Shown in pieces: positions 54,349-61,472 of a DNA stretch of 64,000 bases. Source of the DNA: Streptomyces katrae (lineage in GTDB: Bacteria > Actinomycetota > Actinomycetes > Streptomycetales > Streptomycetaceae); contig NZ_CP020042.1 of the NCBI RefSeq assembly GCF_002028425.1, positions 3,906,001-3,970,000 of the forward strand, given 5' to 3'. The notes below the pieces were generated by a model. That model saw only the letters and a program-made list of their open reading frames with translations. It did no database searches and had not been told where the DNA came from. The translations under genes were made by a program, and so were the position numbers. The first letter of the stretch is position 1, and each line of letters begins with the position of its first letter.

Positions 54349-55515
54349 TCAGTCGCGCAGCGGCAGTTGTTGGACCAGCAGTTTGCCCGCCATTGTCACG
54401 CCGCCGTCCATCGCGATGGCGAGCCCGTCCGCGTACACGTGCGGTCCGTCGACGGCTTCCGGCCCGTGTGCCTCGTCGCCGTCCTCGGTGCCCACCTCGC
54501 CGAGCAGGTACGGGATGGGGCTGTGGCCGTGGACTACGCGGCTGCCGCCGTAGGTGGCCAGCAGCCGGCGCACGGCCTGCGGGCCCGTCTCCTCGTCGCG
54601 GAAGGCGAAGCGCTTGGTGAACTTCCGGAACAGGTCCCAGGTGGTGTCGGCGTCGTTGCGGTTGAGAAGTTCGTGGATGGTGTCGTTGACGTCCTCGATG
54701 GAGTCGCCGTAGTCCAGGTACGCGGTGGTGTCGGAGTGCAGCAGCAGGTGCCCGTCCGCCAGGGTGGCCGCGTCCAGCCGGGACATCCACTGGAGGTGGA
54801 CGTCCTCCAGGCGCTCCATGTCGGCGCGCTGGCCGCCGTTGAGCAGCCAGGCGGCCTGGAAGGTGGCGGTGCCGGCACCGGAGTTCACGGGGGTGTCGCC
54901 GAACCGCTTCGCGCCGATGAGCAGCAGCTCATGATTGCCCATCAGGGCCTTGCAGTAGCCCCCGGCCGCGGCGGCCTCGGCGGACAGCCGCATGACGAGG
55001 TCGATGACGCCGATGCCGTCGGGGCCGCGGTCGGTGAAGTCGCCGAGGAACCAGATCCGGGCGTTGCCGGCGGACCAGTGGCAGTCGGCGTCGATCAGGT
55101 TCTGCGCCTGGAGCTCGTGGATGAGCTCGTCGAGGTAGCCGTGCACGTCGCCCACGACGTAGAGGGGGCCGGGGCCGGCGCCCGGGGCCTCCTGCGGGAC
55201 GTACTGGACCTGGACGGTGTCTCCGGGCCCGCCCGTCGCGCCGCGCCCGATCACGGGCAGGTCGCGCTGGGTGGGGGTGTAGCCGTCGAGGTCGTCCTCG
55301 GGGCCGGCGGCCGGGAACTCCGGGTGGGCGGCGTCGCCCGTGCGCTGCTGCGGAACGGCCTCCGGGGTGTAGTACGCGGGGTACTCGCCGTACACGGGCG
55401 TCTCCCCGGGCAGGCCGGCGGACACGGCGTACGGCGCGGGTTCGTTGACGGGCACCCGGAAGTCCCGCAGCGTGTCCGTCCGCATCGCGGGTCCCTGACC
55501 GGCCCCCTGAGTCAT
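54349..55515 (-). CDS. PPP-type metallophosphoesterase
   Basis: The 388-residue protein has a disordered N-terminal region of about 115 residues and a calcineurin-like domain with GDVHG at 122-126, GDFTDRG near 157, GNHE near 193 and a later HGHSP, as in bacterial PPP serine/threonine phosphatases and ApaH-like enzymes. The substrate is unknown. ATG 55515 has GGAGGGG upstream; an ATG at 55548 also has a plausible site and cannot be excluded. Confidence 0.85.
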   Translation of the reverse strand: MTQGAGQGPAMRTDTLRDFRVPVNEPAPYAVSAGLPGETPVYGEYPAYYTPEAVPQQRTGDAAHPEFPAAGPEDDLDGYTPTQRDLPVIGRGATGGPGDTVQVQYVPQEAPGAGPGPLYVVGDVHGYLDELIHELQAQNLIDADCHWSAGNARIWFLGDFTDRGPDGIGVIDLVMRLSAEAAAAGGYCKALMGNHELLLIGAKRFGDTPVNSGAGTATFQAAWLLNGGQRADMERLEDVHLQWMSRLDAATLADGHLLLHSDTTAYLDYGDSIEDVNDTIHELLNRNDADTTWDLFRKFTKRFAFRDEETGPQAVRRLLATYGGSRVVHGHSPIPYLLGEVGTEDGDEAHGPEAVDGPHVYADGLAIAMDGGVTMAGKLLVQQLPLRD

Positions 55516-55747
55516 CGACCCCTCCACCACCGTCGCGCTGCCGTACATCTGCGGACCCTGCTCACCTCTGGGGCGGAGGGTCCGTGATGTCGTGCGCCCA
55601 TCATAGGAATGCGGCTCGCGCTCTGTGACGCACCAGGGGTGGTGAATCCTGGGCGGAACCAAGCCTTCCTGCCGTTTTCACCCGATATAGGGGTTGTTGA
55701 AATCATCGGCGGGGCCGCCCGGCCCCGCCGATACGGCGGTCCGGTGG

Positions 55748-56863
55748 TCAGTCCTGGGACGGCGAGCGCGGGGGGCTGATGGTGGTCCGGGGGGTTCTGC
55801 GCTGCGAGGACGTACGGATGATCAGCTCGGTCGGGACGACCTGTTCGACGGGACGTCCGGTGTCGACCCCCTCGATCGCGTCGATCAGCAATTGCACGAC
55901 GGCGGTACCGATGCGGCGCGGCTTGAGGGAGAGGGTGGTGATGGGCGGCTCGGTGTTCGCGTAGACGGTGGACTCGCTGCAGCAGACCAGGAGCAGGTCC
56001 TCGGGGACCCGCAGCCCGTAGCGCCGGGCGGCGGCGAGGAGGTCGGTGCCGTTCGGGTCGAAGAGTCCGTAGACGGCGTCGGGGCGGTCGGGCCGGGCCA
56101 GGAGCCGGTCGGCGGCGACGGCTCCGGCGCAGGGGTCGTGGGCGGGATAGGACTCGTACACCGGGTCCTGGCCGACGCGTTCGCACCAGCTGAGGTAGGC
56201 GGTCGTGGAGAGCCGGGTGTAGGTGTCCGTGGTGGTGCCGGTCAGCAGCCCGATACGGCGGGCCCCGGCGGCGGCGAGGTGGTCGAGCAGGCCCAGCACG
56301 GCGGCCTCGTGGTCGTTGTCGACCCAGGCGGTGACGGGGAGGGACCCGGCGGGCCGGCCGTCGGAGACCACGGGCAGGCCCTGGCGGACGAGCTCGCTGA
56401 CCACCGGGTCGTGGTCCGAGGGGTCGATGACGACGGTGCCGTCCAGGGCCACGTTGGACCAGACGTCGTGCCGTGAGGTGGCCGGGAGGATGACGAGGGC
56501 GTAGCCGCGTGCGAGGGCGGCGGAGGTCGCGGCCCGCGCCATCTCGGCGAAGTAGGCGAATTCGGTGAAGGTGAAAGGTTCATCCCCGTACGTCGTCACG
56601 GTGAGGCCGATGAGGCCCGACTTTCCGGTGCGGAGGGTGCGGGCGGCGGCGGATGGCCGGTAGCCCAGCCGGTCGGCCACCTCGCGGACGTGGCGGCGGG
56701 TGGCGTCTGGCAGCCGCCCCTTGCCATTGAGCGCGTCGGAGACGGTTGTGATGGACACGCCCGCCGCGGCGGCCACGTCCCTGATGCCGGCGCGGCCCTG
56801 TCGGCCGCCGACCCGCCGGGTGGTCTCGGCCCGGCTCACGTGATGCTTCCCTGCTGCTGTCAT
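55748..56863 (-). CDS. LacI family transcriptional regulator
   Basis: The 371-residue protein has a LacI helix-turn-helix at about 27-50 (IRDVAAAAGVSITTVSDALN) with the hinge helix, then a periplasmic-binding-type effector domain. The usual ligand would be a sugar or related molecule. In S. coelicolor a regulator called rstP lies at this place next to the aminotransferase and cyd genes; I use position only. ATG 56863. The 361-bp gap to hisC likely holds its targets. Confidence 0.88.
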   Translation of the reverse strand: MTAAGKHHVSRAETTRRVGGRQGRAGIRDVAAAAGVSITTVSDALNGKGRLPDATRRHVREVADRLGYRPSAAARTLRTGKSGLIGLTVTTYGDEPFTFTEFAYFAEMARAATSAALARGYALVILPATSRHDVWSNVALDGTVVIDPSDHDPVVSELVRQGLPVVSDGRPAGSLPVTAWVDNDHEAAVLGLLDHLAAAGARRIGLLTGTTTDTYTRLSTTAYLSWCERVGQDPVYESYPAHDPCAGAVAADRLLARPDRPDAVYGLFDPNGTDLLAAARRYGLRVPEDLLLVCCSESTVYANTEPPITTLSLKPRRIGTAVVQLLIDAIEGVDTGRPVEQVVPTELIIRTSSQRRTPRTTISPPRSPSQD

Positions 56864-57225
56864 GGCGAGCCGATAGTAGGGCTCGGAGGGCAGGGTGGTT
56901 CAGGTGCATATGCACGGGTTGACAGGCACGATTCTGCTTGGTTCGCCACCCCCAATGACCTTGGAATTGAAGGTATTTGGCGATGCGAGCCAAGGGTGGG
57001 GCCTGTCGGCGGGTACGAGCATGCCAAAACGCGGCGGCCCCGGGCCGTTCGCAACTCACCTGCACGAGGGACGCGCGCCACGGCGCGGGCCACCGGCGCA
57101 CGCATATATGCGCGCGCTCCCCCTGTGTTCCTGGCGCCCGCCATTCTCGGATCGGCGGAATCCTCATAAGGTGAGCAGTATTGAGTCGACGGAGACGTCG
57201 ACGGGACGGTCGAGGAGGACCTGCG
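56864..57225. other. Divergent intergenic region with two palindromes
   Basis: No convincing gene is seen. It holds a perfect GTGCATATGCAC (56904-56915), four bases before a TTGACA (56919-56924), and a perfect CGCATATATGCG (57101-57112). These AT-centred palindromes stand out in high-GC DNA and may be operators for the LacI regulator. Confidence 0.5.
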
Positions 57226-58305
57226 GTGAGCGAGAAGAGCCCGAAGCTGCGCGCCGAGCTGGACGGCATCCCCACCTACAAGCCCGGCAAGCCCGCCGCG
57301 GAGGGCGGGGCCGTCGCTTTCAAGCTGTCCTCGAACGAGAACCCCTACCCGCCGCTGCCGGGGGTCCTGGAGACCGCGGTCGCGGCCGCCCACCGTTTCA
57401 ACCGCTACCCGGACATGGCCTGCACGGGCCTGGTGAACGAGCTGGCGGAACGGTTCGGCGTGCCGGCCGAGCACATCGCCACGGGCACCGGCTCCGTGGG
57501 CGTGGCCCAGTCGCTGATCCAGTCGACGGCCGGCCCGGGTGACGAGGTCATGTACGCCTGGCGGTCCTTCGAGGCCTACCCGATCATCACGCAGATCTCG
57601 GGTGCGACGTCGGTGCAGGTCCCGCTGACCGACGGGGACGTCCACGACCTGGACGCGATGGCCGCGGCGATCACCGAGCGGACGCGGCTGATCTTCGTTT
57701 GCAATCCCAACAACCCGACCGGCACCGCGGTGCGCCGGGCCGAGCTGGAGCGGTTCCTGGACCGCGTGCCCTCCGACGTCCTGGTGGTGCTGGACGAGGC
57801 CTACCGGGAGTTCGTCCGCGACACCGACGTGCCGGACGGCATCGAGCTCTACCGCGACCGTCCCAACGTCGCCGTGCTGCGTACGTTCTCCAAGGCCTAC
57901 GGCCTGGCCGGGCTGCGCGTGGGCTTCGCGGTGGCGCACGAGCCGGTCGCGGCGGCGCTGCGCAAGACGGCCGTGCCCTTCGGCGTCAGCCAGCTGGCCC
58001 AGGACGCGGCGGTCGCCTCGCTGCGCGCCGAGGACGAGCTGATGGGGCGCGTCGGGGCGCTCGTGTGCGAGCGCAACCGGGTGCACGAGACGCTGCTGGC
58101 CCAGGGCTGGACGGTCCCGGACACGCAGGCCAACTTCGTCTGGATGCGGCTGGGGGAGCGGACCGCCGAGTTCGCGGCGGCCTGCGAGAAGGCCGGTGTG
58201 GTGGTCCGGCCCTTCGCGGGCGAGGGCCTTCGGGTCACGATCGGTGAGACCGAGGCGAACGACCTCTTCCTGCACACGGCGGAGGCCTTCTTCAAGGAGC
58301 TGTAA
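57226..58305 (+). CDS. Histidinol-phosphate/aromatic aminotransferase (HisC family)
   Basis: The 359-residue class-I aminotransferase has the family start [28 protein letters not shown], and the PLP lysine in [14 protein letters not shown] (Lys223). It could make histidinol phosphate from imidazole-acetol phosphate or transaminate aromatic keto acids (Pat type); it is not in a his operon here, so the aromatic role is a fair alternative. GTG 57226 has GAGGAGG eight bases upstream. Confidence 0.88.
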   Translation: MSEKSPKLRAELDGIPTYKPGKPAAEGGAVAFKLSSNENPYPPLPGVLETAVAAAHRFNRYPDMACTGLVNELAERFGVPAEHIATGTGSVGVAQSLIQSTAGPGDEVMYAWRSFEAYPIITQISGATSVQVPLTDGDVHDLDAMAAAITERTRLIFVCNPNNPTGTAVRRAELERFLDRVPSDVLVVLDEAYREFVRDTDVPDGIELYRDRPNVAVLRTFSKAYGLAGLRVGFAVAHEPVAAALRKTAVPFGVSQLAQDAAVASLRAEDELMGRVGALVCERNRVHETLLAQGWTVPDTQANFVWMRLGERTAEFAAACEKAGVVVRPFAGEGLRVTIGETEANDLFLHTAEAFFKEL

Positions 58306-58326
58306 GCCCCTGAGGAGCTGTGGTCG

Positions 58327-58695
58327 TCAGACCAGTTCCACACGGATGGGGTCGCCGTCGCGGACGGTGGCCAGGAGGCGGGGGTCGCCGTCGAACGAGC
58401 CGAGCACGTTGCAGGGGCTCGCCAGGCGGCTCTCGCCTCCGCGTGAGATGGGCGTGGGGCCGTAGGGCAGTGCGAGGGCGTCGCCCTCGGTCCAGAAGGC
58501 GACGGTGCCGGGCTCCACGACCTGCCGGGCGTCGTGCTCCAGAGCCACGGAGACGCCCGTGTCGAAGTAGACCTCCTCGCCCCAGGTGTTCGCGGAGGCG
58601 GAGATGGGGAGGGCCGTGGCCAGCGCCTTGCTGGTCGGGGTCTCGTCGAGGGTCGCCGTGAGCAGGCCCGCGGGCCATGAGATTCGAATCTGCAT
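58327..58695 (-). CDS. Cyclophilin-like (TM1367) family protein
   Basis: The 122-residue protein is a beta-barrel of the cyclophilin-like family (PF04126 type), with the conserved ANTWGEEVYFDTG and GPTPISRGGESRLASPCNVLG segments. The family has no confirmed catalytic role. ATG 58695 (MQIRISWPAG) is chosen over ATG 58710. A perfect 19-bp palindrome lies 6 bp upstream of this ATG. It is convergent with the aminotransferase gene. Confidence 0.8.
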   Translation of the reverse strand: MQIRISWPAGLLTATLDETPTSKALATALPISASANTWGEEVYFDTGVSVALEHDARQVVEPGTVAFWTEGDALALPYGPTPISRGGESRLASPCNVLGSFDGDPRLLATVRDGDPIRVELV

Positions 58696-58701
58696 GGCCA
58701 C

Positions 58702-58720
58702 ATTCAACAATCTGTTGAAT
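58702..58720. promoter_or_regulatory. Palindromic operator ATTCAACA-ATC-TGTTGAAT
   Basis: Arms ATTCAACA and TGTTGAAT are separated by three bases. The sequence resembles binding sites of GntR/FadR-type regulators. It lies directly in front of the cyclophilin-like gene, so a bound protein would block transcription or the transcript start. No GntR gene is in the window. Confidence 0.55.
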
Positions 58721-58771
58721 TTCTTGGCTAGGGGTCCGGGGCGGTGAAGCCCCCAAAGGGAACCCCCCTCG

Positions 58772-58800
58772 TTTCCGGCCGCAGCCTGTAGGACATAATG
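58772..58800 (+). promoter_or_regulatory. Predicted cydA promoter
   Basis: TTTCCG (58772-58777) and ATAATG (58795-58800) are separated by 17 bp. The -10 element is good and the -35 is weak. The Rex site begins nine bases later, over the expected transcription start. Confidence 0.4.
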
Positions 58801-58808
58801 CTTGTGAA

Positions 58809-58824
58809 TGTGAACGCGTTCACA
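58809..58824. promoter_or_regulatory. Rex operator (ROP) of the cyd operon
   Basis: TGTGAACGCGTTCACA is a perfect 16-bp palindrome that matches the Streptomyces Rex operator. Rex senses NADH/NAD and represses cydABCD in oxygen-rich cells. It lies 87 bp before cydA. Confidence 0.93.
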
Positions 58825-58910
58825 AGCGTGTCCTGCTTCCTCCCGCTATGGGTGGAACCCGCCAGGCAGACTGCCCGCTGTGACCACGGCGACGACAAGG
58901 AGAAGACGAC

Positions 58911-60416
58911 GTGGACCTAGCTTTGGCGCCTGAGACATTGGCGCGCTGGCAGTTCGGCATCACCACCGTCTACCACTTCCTCTTCGTTCCGCTCACGATC
59001 TCGCTCGCCGCGCTGACCGCCGGCCTGCAGACCGCCTGGGTGCGGACCGAGAAGGAGAAATACCTCAGGGCCACGAAGTTCTGGGGCAAGCTTTTCTTGA
59101 TCAATATCGCGATGGGCGTGGTCACCGGCATCGTCCAGGAGTTCCAGTTCGGTATGAACTGGTCGGACTACTCGCGGTTCGTGGGCGACATCTTCGGGGC
59201 GCCGCTCGCCTTCGAAGCGCTGATCGCCTTCTTCTTCGAGTCGACCTTCATCGGCCTGTGGATCTTCGGCTGGGACAAGCTGCCGAAGAAGATCCACCTG
59301 GCCTGCATCTGGATGGTCTCCCTCGGCACCGTCCTGTCCGCGTACTTCATCCTCGCCGCGAACTCGTGGATGCAGCACCCGGTCGGCTACCGGATGAACG
59401 AGGAACGGGGCCGGGCCGAGCTCACCGACTTCTGGCGCGTCCTCACCCAGGACACCGCGCTAACCCAGTTCTTCCACACCATCACGGCCGCCTTCCTGGT
59501 CGGCGGCGCCTTCATGGTCGGCATCTCCGCCTTCCACCTCGCGCGCAAGAAGCACATCCCCGTGATGCGCAGCTCGCTGCGGGTCGGCCTGGTCGTCATG
59601 ATCATCGCCGGTATGGGCACCGCCATCAGCGGCGACATGCTCGGCAAGGTGATGTTCAAGCAGCAGCCCATGAAGATGGCCGCCGCCGAGGCCCTGTGGG
59701 ACGGCGAGGCCCCCGCGCCCTTCTCCGTCTTCGCCTACGGCGACGTCGACAAGGGCCACAACAAGGTGGCCATAGAGATCCCGGGCGTGCTCTCGTTCCT
59801 CGCGAACAGCGACTTCGACTCCTTCGTCCCGGGCATCAACGACGTCAACAAGGCCGAACAGGAGAAGTTCGGCCCCGGTGACTACCGGCCCAACATCCCC
59901 GTCGCCTACTGGGGCTTCCGCTGGATGATCGGCTTCGGCATGGCCTCCCTCGGCATCGGCGTGCTGGGGCTGTGGCTGACCCGCAAGCGCTTCCTGCTGC
60001 CGCCCGGGCTGCGCACCGGAGAGGACGAGGTTCCCCATCTCGTCCTCTTCAAGAAGGCGCTCAGCCCGCGGTTCGCGCAGCTGTACTGGCTCGTCGCGCT
60101 CTGGACCATGTGCTTCCCGCTGCTCGCCAACTCCTGGGGCTGGATCTTCACCGAGATGGGCCGTCAGCCGTGGGTGGTCTACGGAGTGCTGCGCACCAGG
60201 GACGCCGTCTCGCCGAACGTCTCGCAGGGCGAGGTGCTCACCTCGATGATCGGCTTCACTGCGCTCTACGCCGTCCTCGCCGTGATCGAGGTCAGGCTGC
60301 TCGTGAAGTACGTCAAGGCCGGCCCGCCCGAGCTGACGGAGGCCGACCTCAACCCGCCGGCCCGGATCGGCGGGGACGACCAGAACGCCGACCGGCCGAT
60401 GGCCTTCTCGTACTGA
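58911..60416 (+). CDS. cydA: Cytochrome bd oxidase subunit I
   Basis: CydA carries haems b558, b595 and d of the bd quinol oxidase, used at low oxygen. The 501-residue protein shows the haem-ligand histidines (His22 and His189), Glu102 and Glu110 of the proton path, and the GRQPWVVYG motif near the C-terminus. The quinol loop is the short form of Gram-positive bacteria. GTG 58911 has AAGGAG eight bases upstream. cydB follows after 18 bp. Confidence 0.97.
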   Translation: MDLALAPETLARWQFGITTVYHFLFVPLTISLAALTAGLQTAWVRTEKEKYLRATKFWGKLFLINIAMGVVTGIVQEFQFGMNWSDYSRFVGDIFGAPLAFEALIAFFFESTFIGLWIFGWDKLPKKIHLACIWMVSLGTVLSAYFILAANSWMQHPVGYRMNEERGRAELTDFWRVLTQDTALTQFFHTITAAFLVGGAFMVGISAFHLARKKHIPVMRSSLRVGLVVMIIAGMGTAISGDMLGKVMFKQQPMKMAAAEALWDGEAPAPFSVFAYGDVDKGHNKVAIEIPGVLSFLANSDFDSFVPGINDVNKAEQEKFGPGDYRPNIPVAYWGFRWMIGFGMASLGIGVLGLWLTRKRFLLPPGLRTGEDEVPHLVLFKKALSPRFAQLYWLVALWTMCFPLLANSWGWIFTEMGRQPWVVYGVLRTRDAVSPNVSQGEVLTSMIGFTALYAVLAVIEVRLLVKYVKAGPPELTEADLNPPARIGGDDQNADRPMAFSY

Positions 60417-60434
60417 GGCAGGAAGGAGCACACC

Positions 60435-61436
60435 ATGCAGCTTCACGACGTCTGGTTCGTACTCATCGCCGTCCTGTGGACCGGCTACTTCTTCCTGGAG
60501 GGCTTCGACTTCGGCATCGGCGTACTCACCAAGCTCCTGGCGCGCGACCGCGCCGAGAAGCGGGTCCTGATCAACACGATCGGCCCCGTCTGGGACGGCA
60601 ACGAGGTCTGGCTGCTCACCGCGGGCGGTGCCACCTTCGCGGCCTTCCCCGAGTGGTACGCCACGCTCTTCTCCGGCTTCTACCTGCCGCTGCTGCTCAT
60701 CCTCGTCTGCCTGATCATCCGCGGCGTCGCCTTCGAGTACCGGCACAAGCGGTCCGAGGACAGATGGCAGACCAACTGGGAACACGCCATCTTCTGGGCC
60801 TCGCTGATCCCCGCCTTCCTGTGGGGGGTGGCCTTCGCCAACATGGTGCGCGGTGTGAAGATCGACCAGCACATGGAGTACGTCGGAAACCTCTTCGACC
60901 TGCTCAACGTGTACTCGCTCCTGGGCGGGCTGGTCACCCTCACGCTGTTCACCTTCCACGGTGCGGTGTTCGCCTCGCTCAAGACCGTCGGTGACATCCG
61001 GGACCGCTCGCGCGCACTGGCCACCCGGCTGGGTGTGGTGACGGCCGTACTGGCCCTGGCCTTCCTCATCTGGACCCAGGTCTCGCGCGGCGACGGCCGC
61101 AGCCTGATCGCCATGGCCGTCGCCGTGATCGCGCTGGCCGCCGCGCTCGGCTGCAACCTGGCGGGCCGTGAAGGCTGGTCGTTCGCCCTGTCCGGGATCA
61201 CCATCGCGGCGGCGGTCGCGATGCTCTTCCTGACGCTGTTCCCGAACGTCATGCCGTCCTCGCTGGACGACGCATGGAGCCTCACGGTCACCAACGCCTC
61301 GTCCACCCCGTACACCCTGAAGATCATGACCTGGTGCGCCGGTGTGGCGGCCCCGCTGGTGATGCTCTACCAGGGCTGGACGTACTGGGTGTTCCGCAAG
61401 CGGATCGGTACGCAGCACATCGCCGACGCGCACTGA
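60435..61436 (+). CDS. cydB: Cytochrome bd oxidase subunit II
   Basis: CydB is the pseudo-symmetric partner of CydA that stabilises the haem subunit. The 333-residue protein has eight or nine hydrophobic segments and the family motif LEGFDFGIGVL near residue 24 and GPVWDGNEVWLL near residue 54. ATG 60435 has GAAGGAG upstream. It is the second gene of the Rex-controlled operon. Confidence 0.96.
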   Translation: MQLHDVWFVLIAVLWTGYFFLEGFDFGIGVLTKLLARDRAEKRVLINTIGPVWDGNEVWLLTAGGATFAAFPEWYATLFSGFYLPLLLILVCLIIRGVAFEYRHKRSEDRWQTNWEHAIFWASLIPAFLWGVAFANMVRGVKIDQHMEYVGNLFDLLNVYSLLGGLVTLTLFTFHGAVFASLKTVGDIRDRSRALATRLGVVTAVLALAFLIWTQVSRGDGRSLIAMAVAVIALAAALGCNLAGREGWSFALSGITIAAAVAMLFLTLFPNVMPSSLDDAWSLTVTNASSTPYTLKIMTWCAGVAAPLVMLYQGWTYWVFRKRIGTQHIADAH

Positions 61437-61472
61437 TCCGCGCGCGTCACCCCGCCCGACCCTGCCGAGGGG

